Assembly: GCA_038207745.1 (NCBI GenBank)
Contig: JBBQZL010000011.1
Coordinates: 1-24,608, forward strand
DNA: 24,608 nucleotides
Origin: JBBQZL01 sp038207745
Lineage (GTDB): Bacteria; Actinomycetota; Thermoleophilia; Solirubrobacterales; 70-9
Direction: 5' to 3'
The translations under genes and the position numbers were made by a program. The notes beneath the pieces were generated by a model. The model ran no database searches. It saw only the letters and a program-made list of their open reading frames with translations, and was not told the DNA's origin. This document shows positions 8,098-15,073 of this stretch, one piece after another; position 1 is the stretch's first letter, and every line of letters begins with the position of its first letter.

Positions 8098-8340
8098 TCA
8101 CCCGTCCTCTGGGCCAAGCGCCCAGAGGGCAATGATCGGGAGTGCCAGGACGAAGCCGAGGTAGATTCCGCCGACGTCCGTTACCAGGTGCTCATTGAAG
8201 GGCGGCAGTCGATCAACCCAGTGGGCGATGAATGGATAGCCGTCATAGAAGCCCCGCGGGTCGACGGCCGCGGGCAGGGCAACCGTGGCGGTCGACACAG
8301 CAAGCAGGATGAGGGATATGCGGGCGCTGAGTAGACGCAT
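8098..8340 (-). CDS. Small two-TM membrane protein, possibly C-terminally short
   Basis: An 80-aa protein with membrane segments at about 5-26 and 56-76. Between them is a motif-rich loop, HWVDRLPPFNEHLVTDVGG, of a kind I recall from actinobacterial four-TM hypothetical proteins, where two further helices follow. Here the protein ends right after the second helix (ALGPEDG), so it may be a truncated family member. I chose ATG 8340, which directly precedes the basic start of the first helix; a TTG at 8367 would add nine residues. No Shine-Dalgarno is visible. Function unknown. Confidence 0.6.
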   Translation of the reverse strand: MRLLSARISLILLAVSTATVALPAAVDPRGFYDGYPFIAHWVDRLPPFNEHLVTDVGGIYLGFVLALPIIALWALGPEDG

Positions 8341-8369
8341 CGTGTACCCGGGGCGTTCGACCAGCAAGC

Positions 8370-8633
8370 ATAGATGCGGTCGCGGCCGGCCCGGTGCTCT
8401 ACCTTCTCTCGCTGATTCTGCTGCGACTTCGGATCACCGGATCCACCAGCTTCGAGCGCCTGATCGCCGCAGGCGGATGCGTCCTTTTAGGCCTGGCAGG
8501 CGGCGAGCTTCCGGCGCTTGCGGTCGGCTCAATCCTGGTCGCAATCCTGATCGCGGTGATCATCGCCGAGCAGATCTCGAGCCACAGGAGCGCAGCGCGT
8601 GGCGAGGCTGCACCTCGGGAGAAACTCGAGATG
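8370..8633 (+). pseudogene. Probable LtrA (low temperature requirement A) C-terminal remnant
   Basis: The frame read from 8370 encodes two hydrophobic helices with the pattern AAGPVLYLLSLILLRLR, then ERLIAAGG, then GELPALAVGSILVAILIAVIIAE and a charged tail. This matches my recollection of the last two helices of LtrA family membrane proteins, which normally have about 350-400 residues. The preceding part is missing: the frame is closed by a TGA at 8328-8330, and the neighbouring sequence is the start of the divergent membrane gene. The frame also runs past the usual LtrA end and overlaps the next gene, closing at 8750. A short functional gene starting at GTG 8394 is possible but would overlap the GST gene by 58 bases. 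A remnant is more likely. Confidence 0.45.
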
Positions 8634-8679
8634 GTGACGGCCGGGGGGCACGATCGGAATGCTCGGGGAGCCGGCACCC

Positions 8680-8692
8680 TAGGATTCAGGCC
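8680..8692 (+). promoter_or_regulatory. Candidate -10 box for a leaderless GST-fold transcript
   Basis: TAGGAT (8680-8685) lies exactly seven bases before the ATG at 8693, the spacing expected if transcription starts at or next to the start codon. No good -35 is visible, and the only purine run (CAGG) is too close to the ATG for a strong ribosome site. Confidence 0.35.
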
Positions 8693-9427
8693 ATGTCAGA
8701 GACCCCCCTGCTCACTCTCCACGTCCTGCCCCCCTCGCATCCGTGCATGACCGCCGAGGCCGCCCTGCGGCTCAAGGGACTCGAATACGAACGCATTGCG
8801 ATGCCGATGGGAGCGCACGGCGATGAGATGGAGGCGCTCTACGGAGAGGGAAACCGGACCGTGCCGGGTCTGATGGTCGACGGCCGGCCGGTCCACGGCT
8901 CGCGCGCGATCCTCGATCAGATCGACGCGCTTGTCCCGGAGAACCCGCTCTACCCCGAGGAGCTTGCCGGCTCGGTTCGTGAGGCGGAGCTCTGGGGGGA
9001 CGAGGTTCTCCAGGACCTCGGTCGCCGTATGCCCTGGGGTGCGCTCCACTTCCGGCCCGAGTCGATGGGCACCTTCGGTGGCGCGGGCCAGCTTGATCCT
9101 GCCGGAACCGACTACGCGATCAAGCTCGTCCACTCGACCTGGAAGTACCACCGGATCACCTGCGAGAGGATCGCCGAGGATCTCGCTGCCTTTCCCTCGA
9201 TGCTCGACCACATTGATCAACTGGCCGCAGACGGCGTGATCGGCGACAGGGTCCCGAACGCCGCCGACCTCCAGATCGGGGCAACGATCCGGGTGCTGAT
9301 GACGGTCGGTGATCTGCAACCCCTGATCGAGGGCCGCGCCGCCGAGCGCATCGCGCTCCGCCACTTCCCCCAGTATGCGGGCGAGGTGCCCGCAGGCGCA
9401 TTCCCACCCGGGTGGGTCAAGAGCTGA
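8693..9427 (+). CDS. Glutathione S-transferase-fold protein
   Basis: A 244-aa protein with an N-terminal thioredoxin/GST domain (about 7-80) and an all-helical C-terminal domain. Visible features are the first strand-helix with SHPCM (Cys18), the cis-proline element TVPGLMVDG (about 57-64) and the GSRAI motif (69-73), which normally contacts the gamma-glutamyl part of glutathione. Actinobacteria generally make mycothiol rather than glutathione, so the thiol used is uncertain. The ATG 8693 is chosen because the GST fold begins just after it; a reading from 8285 would prepend 136 residues of non-homologous sequence through the LtrA remnant. Function beyond the fold is not known. Confidence 0.85.
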   Translation: MSETPLLTLHVLPPSHPCMTAEAALRLKGLEYERIAMPMGAHGDEMEALYGEGNRTVPGLMVDGRPVHGSRAILDQIDALVPENPLYPEELAGSVREAELWGDEVLQDLGRRMPWGALHFRPESMGTFGGAGQLDPAGTDYAIKLVHSTWKYHRITCERIAEDLAAFPSMLDHIDQLAADGVIGDRVPNAADLQIGATIRVLMTVGDLQPLIEGRAAERIALRHFPQYAGEVPAGAFPPGWVKS

Positions 9428-9527
9428 GCCCGGGCGGGAAGATCAGAGCACTCTCCCGGCGATAAGGCTCGAGAGGCCCGGCCCCGGCATCATCGAGGCC
9501 GCCGGAAATCCCGTCATCGGCCTCGGG

Positions 9528-9540
9528 TAGTTTCAGGGCC
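9528..9540 (+). promoter_or_regulatory. Candidate -10 box for a leaderless transcript starting at 9541
   Basis: TAGTTT (9528-9533) is followed by CAGGGCC and an ATG at 9541, the same seven-base geometry as upstream of the GST gene (TAGGAT, TCAGGCC, ATG). No clear -35. The rest of the 9428-9540 gap contains no gene I can support. Confidence 0.35.
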
Positions 9541-9573
9541 ATGGTCCACTGGCGCTCTGCCCTGCCCAGATGA
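9541..9573 (+). CDS. Possible 10-aa leader peptide coupled to the AI-2E family gene
   Basis: A tiny ORF encoding MVHWRSALPR starts seven bases after a -10-like TAGTTT. It ends in a TGA that overlaps the ATG of the next gene as ATGA. The AI-2E family gene itself has no Shine-Dalgarno site, so ribosomes finishing this ORF could restart on it. Conservation has not been tested; a ten-codon ORF can occur by chance. Confidence 0.3.
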   Translation: MVHWRSALPR

Positions 9574-10700
9574 CGGATCCGCAGGGCTCAACCGTCGTGC
9601 CGATACCGCCGGCCGGTTCGGCCCGTTCGCGTGCAGACGAGCTCTCGGTGGTTCGGCCGCTTCAGATCGGCGCCGCCTACGCGTGGAGGCTGTTGGTCGT
9701 CGCGGCGGCACTCGTGGTTCTGGGCCTCGCAGTCCAGAAGCTCTCGCTGGTCGTCTTTCCGGTCTTTCTCGCCCTCTTTGTCACCGCGATCCTGAGAACG
9801 CCCTCGCGGTGGCTGAAGTCACGAGGACTGCCCCCGGCTGCCGCCGCCGGCATCGCGGTTGCCGGGGGAATCGCGGTCGTGCTCGCGATCGCCTATCTGA
9901 TCGTGCCACCGTTCGTCGACCAGCTCGATGATCTGGTCAAGGGCGTCAGAGAAGGTGTGAAGGAGGCGGGCAACTGGCTGCTGACCGGGCCGCTGGACCT
10001 CTCCAAGGGTGAGCTTGACAAGTACATCAGGGACGGCGAGAGCTCACTTAAGGACAACAGCGGCGTGATCGCCGGAGGAGTTCTGGGCGGGGCGCAGATC
10101 GCACTCGAGCTGATCGCCGGGGCCCTGTTCGCCCTGGTTGTCACCTTCTTCTTCCTCAAGGACGATGAACGGATCGGATTCTGGTTCGTCGGCCTGTTCC
10201 CGGAAGGCGATCGCACCGAGGTTGCGAAGCTCGGAGCCCAGTCCTGGGAGACGCTGGTCGGGTACCTGAGGGGAATCACCCTGGTGGCGCTGTTCGACTC
10301 TGTCTTCATCGGGATGGCGCTTGTCATCGTCGGCGTGCCCGCCGCGCTGCCGCTGGCGGTCTTCGTTTTCTTCGGCGCATATATCCCGATCCTCGGCGCC
10401 GTCGTCACCGGTGCCGCCGCGGCGCTGGTCGCGCTGGTTTCAGATGGAGTGACTGCGGCGATCGTGGTCGCACTCGCCGTACTCGTCGTCCAGCAGGTCG
10501 AGAGCAATCTCCTCCATCCCTACGTTGTCGGCCGTGCGGTCAGCGTCCACCCGGTCGTGATCCTGCTTGCCGTGGTCACCGGCGGAGCGCTCGGAGGCAT
10601 CCCCGGCGCGGTTGTCGCGGTCCCGACCGTTGCGGTGATCGCGCGGATCGGCTCCCACCTTCGTGAGCGGGCGGGCAATCCCGCCCAGGCGCCCGAGTGA
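9570..10700 (+). CDS. AI-2E transporter (PerM/UPF0118) family membrane protein
   Basis: A 376-aa polytopic membrane protein of the AI-2E transporter/PerM family. Hydrophobic segments lie at about 40-75, 88-112, 168-197, 235-255, 258-290, 295-310 and 326-360. Signatures include the FFFLKDDERI stretch after the long soluble loop (about 193-202), AYIPILGA (270-277), and the family hallmark QVESNLLHPYVVGRAVSVHP (309-328). The family includes AI-2 exporters and Na+/H+ antiporters, so the substrate cannot be assigned. The N-terminal 30 residues are soluble and low-complexity. Its ATG overlaps the stop of a possible leader peptide. Convergent with the following secreted-protein gene, ten bases apart. 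Confidence 0.9.
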   Translation: MTDPQGSTVVPIPPAGSARSRADELSVVRPLQIGAAYAWRLLVVAAALVVLGLAVQKLSLVVFPVFLALFVTAILRTPSRWLKSRGLPPAAAAGIAVAGGIAVVLAIAYLIVPPFVDQLDDLVKGVREGVKEAGNWLLTGPLDLSKGELDKYIRDGESSLKDNSGVIAGGVLGGAQIALELIAGALFALVVTFFFLKDDERIGFWFVGLFPEGDRTEVAKLGAQSWETLVGYLRGITLVALFDSVFIGMALVIVGVPAALPLAVFVFFGAYIPILGAVVTGAAAALVALVSDGVTAAIVVALAVLVVQQVESNLLHPYVVGRAVSVHPVVILLAVVTGGALGGIPGAVVAVPTVAVIARIGSHLRERAGNPAQAPE

Positions 10701-10710
10701 CGAGCGCTGC

Positions 10711-12102
10711 CTATCCGCCGGGGCGATACGGACAGCCGTGGGACTCGAAATCCCTGGTGCTCATGTATGTGCCCTTGGGGTAGTAGTCACCCATCACCTG
10801 GGCGGCATCGTATGGCGACGTCACATTCCAGACCGACCGCCTGAAGCCGGCCGACGGCAGCACGTTGCGGGTCAACAACAGTCCGGCATCGGGTCGGCCG
10901 GCACCATCACCCTGAGGGTCGGCGGGCAACCACGCAACCCCGCATTTTGCCCGCGCATTCCTGGGCCTCTTGCCTGGGTGGGCAAATGCGATCACGTACC
11001 TGCGATGGCGCTTGGAGAGGGGGATCTGCTGGTCGAAGAGGCAGCGATACGTCCTCGTGGTGACCAGCGATTCGATCCCGCAGATGTCCCACTCAACCAA
11101 CTGGCCCCGGGTCATCTTCCTATTCCCATGCCAGGTCAGAGGCGTGGTCGGCAGCTTGCCGCGGATCGCAAGAACCTCGCCGAAGTCGAAGCTGTAGGCG
11201 CCGGTCATGTAGCGGGCATCGCCGTTGTTGTACTGGGTTCCGGTCTCAACCGGATTGGACGCCCATGCCGCATCCTGCTCAGGCTGCGTCTTGTATCTGG
11301 ACAGGGCGAGACCGAGGTTGAAGAACTTGATGAAGGAGAAGCTGGACAGCGCCGGGTTGGTCGCCGGGTCCCTGCCCGGCCAATTGACCAGCGAGTTGTA
11401 GGTGGAGCTCGGCAGGCGACCCGCCGTGTAGTAGTGGATGGAATTGATCTGGTTGCAGAGCGCCTGTCCCTTGATGACTTTGCCGCTGGGGAGTTTCAGC
11501 GAGGGTGTCGGCAACCCCGTTCCCCCCGAGCGGTTCCTCCCCTTGTCCGGGACGTAGACCCGGTAGAGGATGTCCTGGTATGAGTCCGGGGTCGGGTCGG
11601 GAGCGGCGTAGAGGGTGTTGGCGGCGGGGCTGGAAGGCAACGCACCGCTGACGACCTTGATCGTGTAGCTGCGATGTTTCGCGTTGCGGTTCCTGCCAGG
11701 AATCGCGGGATTGATCGAGTGCCGGTCGGGCTTGATCTGCGAGTTGTGCAGCGAGCTCGAAGATGTTCCGTTGTTCACATAGGCGTTGAACGATGAGTAC
11801 CTCGCATGCGGATAGCGGCCCTTCAGCGTCAGGGTGCTACCGGCGGGGGCGTTGAACTTGGCGCCCCAGTAGGTCACCTCGGTGCCGGGGTAGGCGAGAT
11901 TGGTCTTCTCATTGTCAGCGCTGAACGCACCGGTCCAGAAGCAACTCGCGACCGGAAGCCCATCAGGGTTGAAGCCAACCGGCTGCCCGGCCGACGCCGC
12001 CGACGCCGCCGCCAGTGAAACCAACAGCGCGCTGATCAGACCGGCGATCAATGCGGGCGTCTTCCTGCCCCGTGAGCCCCGTCTCCCAAGTGTCCCCTGC
12101 AT
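10711..12102 (-). CDS. Secreted six-cysteine protein of unknown family
   Basis: A 463-aa exported protein. A long basic N-region (RRGSRGRK) and a hydrophobic core lead to an ASA-G cleavage site near residue 38. The mature part has exactly six cysteines (in SCFW, ALCNQ, DICGI, YRCLF, AKCGV and HGCPY), enough for three disulfides. The segment with GSTLTLKGRYPHARYSSFN (about 88-106) and a DSYQDILYRVYVPD stretch (about 172-185) looks like a jelly-roll-type beta domain; I recall similar sequences among uncharacterised actinobacterial secreted proteins but cannot name a family. The ATG has no Shine-Dalgarno site; a -10-like box six bases upstream suggests a leaderless message. It could be a carbohydrate-binding or enzyme domain, but no catalytic motif is recognised. 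Confidence 0.8.
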   Translation of the reverse strand: MQGTLGRRGSRGRKTPALIAGLISALLVSLAAASAASAGQPVGFNPDGLPVASCFWTGAFSADNEKTNLAYPGTEVTYWGAKFNAPAGSTLTLKGRYPHARYSSFNAYVNNGTSSSSLHNSQIKPDRHSINPAIPGRNRNAKHRSYTIKVVSGALPSSPAANTLYAAPDPTPDSYQDILYRVYVPDKGRNRSGGTGLPTPSLKLPSGKVIKGQALCNQINSIHYYTAGRLPSSTYNSLVNWPGRDPATNPALSSFSFIKFFNLGLALSRYKTQPEQDAAWASNPVETGTQYNNGDARYMTGAYSFDFGEVLAIRGKLPTTPLTWHGNRKMTRGQLVEWDICGIESLVTTRTYRCLFDQQIPLSKRHRRYVIAFAHPGKRPRNARAKCGVAWLPADPQGDGAGRPDAGLLLTRNVLPSAGFRRSVWNVTSPYDAAQVMGDYYPKGTYMSTRDFESHGCPYRPGG

Positions 12103-12108
12103 GCCAAT

Positions 12109-12136
12109 AACTTACCGCCTGATGACATCGCTGCAA
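12109..12136 (-). promoter_or_regulatory. Candidate promoter for the six-cysteine protein gene (leaderless)
   Basis: Read on the minus strand: TTGCAG (12136-12131), a 16-nt spacer, TAAGTT (12114-12109), then six bases to the ATG at 12102. This is the best -35/-10 pair among the leaderless-type starts in the window. It lies in the 45-base divergent gap shared with the gene at 12148. Confidence 0.4.
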
Positions 12137-12147
12137 TGGAATAGCTG

Positions 12148-13038
12148 ATGGAGGGCCGCGAAGAGATCGAGAGATTGGTGCGTGGCCCCGAAGAGTGGGC
12201 GCTTCGGGAGGCCAGGGGTGGCGGGCCGTTCACCAGCCGCGTCACCTGGGACCTCCCCCACGGGGGATCGGCATCGTGGAATTCGCGCGACGGACGCAAA
12301 CAGGGGGCGATCGAGGTCAGGACGGACTCCGGCAGTCCCCTGACCGCCCTCTCTGCCGAATCGCGTACCGCCCGGGGTCTTGTCAGGTGCAATTGGGTCT
12401 CGGCGATCGGCTTCACGATCGGTGGCTCACTGTTTGCGATCGGCGCACTGATCGCGCAGGTCGGTTCTTCCGGCAACGAGCTGATCGCCTCGATCTACCT
12501 GCTCGGAGGCGTCTTCTTCAGTACCGGTGCCTATGCCTCGGTGGTCCAGGCAATCAACGCACCTGGCAAGGTGGGCCGATCCGGAGTGCTGACGTCCGGG
12601 CGCTGGAGATGGTGGGATTGCCTGCCACTCCAGATCGGCTGGCTGGCGACCTTCGTGCTCTTTGTCGGAACACTGGTCTTCGGGATAAACCTGGTTGATT
12701 CGTTCATCCAGGGCCTGACCCCGCAGCAGGAGAATCGGCTGATCTGGGCCCCGGACCTGATCGGCTGCATCTTCTTCCTGGTTTCGGGGCATCTCTCATT
12801 CGTGGAGATCTGCCATGGCTGGCCGGACCTGCGTCACCGCAGCTCCGGCTGGTGGATCGTCGCCGTAAACCAGCTTGGATCCGTCCTCTTCCTCGTTGCC
12901 GCGATCGCCGCCTTTGCAGGTCCCAACACCGGAGACGAGATCAATGCGGCTGTGGCCAACTGGGGAACCTTCACGGGAGCGGCCTGCTTCGCGATCGGCG
13001 GCGTGATGCAGGTGTTCGAACGACCCTCCGGTTCCTGA
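12148..13038 (+). CDS. Six-TM membrane protein of unknown function
   Basis: A 296-aa protein with a soluble, charged N-terminal region (1-80) and six hydrophobic helices at about 83-105, 112-134, 160-182, 200-220, 235-257 and 268-290. Helices 1, 5 and 6 each begin with an NW/NQ-type motif followed by a small-residue-rich stretch (NWVSAIGF, NQLGSVLF, NWGTFTGA), suggesting internal repeats. This pattern resembles YrhK-like membrane modules, but I would not assign it. A pair of tryptophans (WRWWD, 152-156) precedes helix 3. The ATG has only GGAA about nine bases upstream. It is divergent from the secreted-protein gene and convergent, six bases apart, with the K+ channel gene. Confidence 0.75.
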   Translation: MEGREEIERLVRGPEEWALREARGGGPFTSRVTWDLPHGGSASWNSRDGRKQGAIEVRTDSGSPLTALSAESRTARGLVRCNWVSAIGFTIGGSLFAIGALIAQVGSSGNELIASIYLLGGVFFSTGAYASVVQAINAPGKVGRSGVLTSGRWRWWDCLPLQIGWLATFVLFVGTLVFGINLVDSFIQGLTPQQENRLIWAPDLIGCIFFLVSGHLSFVEICHGWPDLRHRSSGWWIVAVNQLGSVLFLVAAIAAFAGPNTGDEINAAVANWGTFTGAACFAIGGVMQVFERPSGS

Positions 13039-13044
13039 GCGGGA

Positions 13045-13494
13045 TTACCGCTCGAGGCGCGCCAGGTCCTTCTTGACCTGATCCAGCTGTGCGACGATCT
13101 GCTCGAGTTGCTGCATGACCGGATCATCGCCCGACTTCTGTATTTCCGCGCGCCTGCGCTCGACGAACGCACTCGTGATGACCGCAGTCACCACAGCCAG
13201 CAGCGAGAGCCCGCCGATCATCAGTACCGACGCCATCACCTTGCCGCTTGTCTGCCCGGGAACGACGTCCCCGTAACCCACCGTGGTCACGGTCTGGATC
13301 GACCACCAGAACCCGAGCCATACCGAGGTGAAGGTGGTCGGATCCGCGAGGCGCTCGATGACACCAAAGACGACCACGGCGAAGGTCCAGAATCCCGCGA
13401 TCGTGTAGGCGGCGTACCGGGGTTTCAGGCCCTTGAACTGGATCCGGCGGATCATCCACCTACGGACGCGCGATTCTTCTTGCTGGTTCTCCAC
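13045..13494 (-). CDS. Small two-TM potassium channel
   Basis: A 149-aa channel of the KcsA-like architecture: TM1 (about 30-48), a pore helix beginning SVWLGFWWSIQ, the K+ selectivity filter TTVGYGD (70-76), TM2 (about 84-108), then a charged C-terminal helix (115-149) with heptad-like Leu/Ile/Val spacing that could form a tetrameric coiled coil. Four subunits would make one pore. There is no RCK/TrkA ligand domain and no voltage sensor, so gating signals are unknown. The start is GTG 13494 with AGGAAGG just upstream. The gene is divergent from glutamate decarboxylase; both could take part in acid or ionic stress, but that is inference. Confidence 0.92.
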   Translation of the reverse strand: MENQQEESRVRRWMIRRIQFKGLKPRYAAYTIAGFWTFAVVVFGVIERLADPTTFTSVWLGFWWSIQTVTTVGYGDVVPGQTSGKVMASVLMIGGLSLLAVVTAVITSAFVERRRAEIQKSGDDPVMQQLEQIVAQLDQVKKDLARLER

Positions 13495-13592
13495 GCCTTC
13501 CTGTTCGCGGGCGCAAACTCAGATCCTCCACATCGGGTGATGCAGGTCACGGGGATAGCGCATACGCTCGAGCGGCAAACCGACTAAGCCTT

Positions 13593-13606
13593 GGAGGAAT
13601 CAGATC
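13593..13606 (+). promoter_or_regulatory. Strong Shine-Dalgarno site placed before an ATC codon
   Basis: GGAGG at 13593-13597 is followed by six bases and then ATC at 13604. This is ideal ribosome spacing, and the frame opened by that ATC continues without a stop into glutamate decarboxylase. No ATG, GTG or TTG exists in this frame between the TAG at 13556-13558 and the ATG at 13700. Confidence 0.55.
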
Positions 13607-14980
13607 AAGAAACGACCAGACATTGACGCCGACGGCAAGCTCTACGGAGATCGATTCCTCACCGAGGGCGTCCCCGACAGGACGTTTCCCGAGCTGGGGA
13701 TGTCGGCGGTTGACGCGATGCGATTGGTCGGCGAGGAGCTGGTTCTCGACGGTGACCCTAATCGCAATCTCGCCACCTTCGTGACCACTTGGATGGAGCC
13801 CGAGGCGCAGAGGATCATCGCCGAGAACCTCCACCGCAATTTCATCGACCACGCGGAGTATCCGCGCAGCGCCGAGATCGAGCAGCGCTGCGTGCGCATG
13901 CTGGCGGACCTCTTCAATGCCCCCGGCGAGACAACCGGCGCGAGGACCCAGGGATCCTCCGAGGCGATCATGCTCGGAGCGCTCTCACTTAAGTGGAAGT
14001 GGCGCGAGCACCGCAAGGCCGCCGGCGTCTCGACCGAGAAGCCCAATCTGGTCTTCGGTGGTGACGTGCACGTGGTCTGGGAGAAGTTCTGCCGCTACTT
14101 CGACGTCGAGCCGCGGATCGTGCCGCTACAGGACGACAAGTACACGATCGGGCCGGAGGATGTTGAGCCTCACGTCGATGAGAACACGATCGGCGTTGCG
14201 GCGGTCCTCGGCACGACCTTCACGGGCCACATGGATGACATCGTCGGCATCAACAAGCTGCTTGTCGACCTGAAGAATGAGAAGGGCCTCGACGTTCCGC
14301 TGCACGTGGATGCGGCCAGCGGTGGCTTCGTCTGGCCGTTCCTCTACCCGGACTCCGAGTGGGACTTCCGCCTCGAGCAGGTCCGCTCGATCAATGTTTC
14401 GGGACACAAATTCGGCCTCGTCTACCCCGGAATCGGATGGCTGATCTTCAGGGAGAAGTCCGACCTTGCCGAGGATCTCGTCTTCTACGAGAACTACCTG
14501 GGCAAGACGGATGCGACCTTCACGCTCAACTTCTCCACCGGCGACTCGATGATGCTGGCCCAGTACTACAACTTCGTGCGGCTCGGGCATCAGGGATACG
14601 GATATGTGATCGGGATGATGAAGGAGAACGCGAAGGCATTGGCCGGGCATCTCCACTCGATGGGCAAGTTCGAGCTGATCGGCGAGGACAAGGAGCAGTT
14701 GCCGCTGGTCGCGTTCAGGCTCGCCGAGGACCGCGGATATGACGAGTTCGACATCGCCTGGCAGCTATCCGCCGAGCGGGGATGGATGGTCCCCGCCTAC
14801 TCGATGCCGCCAAACGCCCAGGACGTGAATGTTCTCCGGGCACTGGTGAAGGAGACCCTTAGCCGAAGCCAGATCGACACGCTTGCCGACGACATCTCGC
14901 AGGCGATCGCCACGCTCGAAAAGAAGGGTGGCGCCCACGAGTCCGAGCGCAAGCAGGTCAAGACAGGCACCGGCTACTAG
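13604..14980 (+). CDS. gadB: Glutamate decarboxylase (PLP-dependent)
   Basis: A PLP enzyme converting glutamate to GABA and CO2, consuming a proton. Key features, numbered from ATC 13604: LDGDPNRNLATFVTTWM after residue 50, GSSEAIMLGALSLKWKWR around the phosphate-binding site, HVDAASGGF (aspartate contacting the PLP ring nitrogen), and the Schiff-base lysine in SGHKFG at about 269, close to Lys276 in E. coli GadB. Length from ATC is 458, against 466 in E. coli. The first ordinary start, ATG 13700, would remove 32 residues, including a YGDRFLTEGVPDRTFPE stretch that fits the family N-terminus. I therefore place the start at the ATC behind the GGAGG site; a substitution or sequence error at this codon is the alternative. 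No glutamate/GABA antiporter gene adjoins it. Confidence 0.9.
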   Translation: MKKRPDIDADGKLYGDRFLTEGVPDRTFPELGMSAVDAMRLVGEELVLDGDPNRNLATFVTTWMEPEAQRIIAENLHRNFIDHAEYPRSAEIEQRCVRMLADLFNAPGETTGARTQGSSEAIMLGALSLKWKWREHRKAAGVSTEKPNLVFGGDVHVVWEKFCRYFDVEPRIVPLQDDKYTIGPEDVEPHVDENTIGVAAVLGTTFTGHMDDIVGINKLLVDLKNEKGLDVPLHVDAASGGFVWPFLYPDSEWDFRLEQVRSINVSGHKFGLVYPGIGWLIFREKSDLAEDLVFYENYLGKTDATFTLNFSTGDSMMLAQYYNFVRLGHQGYGYVIGMMKENAKALAGHLHSMGKFELIGEDKEQLPLVAFRLAEDRGYDEFDIAWQLSAERGWMVPAYSMPPNAQDVNVLRALVKETLSRSQIDTLADDISQAIATLEKKGGAHESERKQVKTGTGY

Positions 14981-15025
14981 TTACCCGCTCCGGCAGGCCC
15001 AGCCCGGCTGCGATATCCGGGCAGC

Positions 15026-15073
15026 ACAGCCCGACTGCGGCAAACGACACCAGGGTTACCGCAGTCGGGCTGT
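15026..15073. terminator. Perfect 15-bp inverted repeat between convergent genes
   Basis: Arms 15026-15040 and 15059-15073 (ACAGCCCGACTGCGG and its complement) pair perfectly around an 18-nt loop. The right arm includes the last codons of the minus-strand secreted-protein gene, whose TAA is in the loop; the left arm lies beyond it. A second, six-base GC stem (15002-15007 with 15017-15022) is next to it. No T-run follows on either strand, but the position between two convergent stops suggests a shared terminator or RNA 3'-end stabiliser. Confidence 0.5.

Noticed and set aside
8285..8692. N-terminal extension of the GST-fold protein
   Set aside because: The added 136 residues are Arg-rich shadow sequence through the LtrA remnant; the fold begins at ATG 8693, which has its own -10-like box.
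10663..11583. 306-residue open frame on the plus strand
   Set aside because: Antisense to the six-cysteine secreted protein; low-complexity, no motif, and no ribosome site.
13045..14980. Acid-resistance operon (Gad system)
   Set aside because: Glutamate decarboxylase is alone on its strand with no adjacent glutamate/GABA antiporter; the APC permease is almost 8 kb away and is of the cationic amino acid type.
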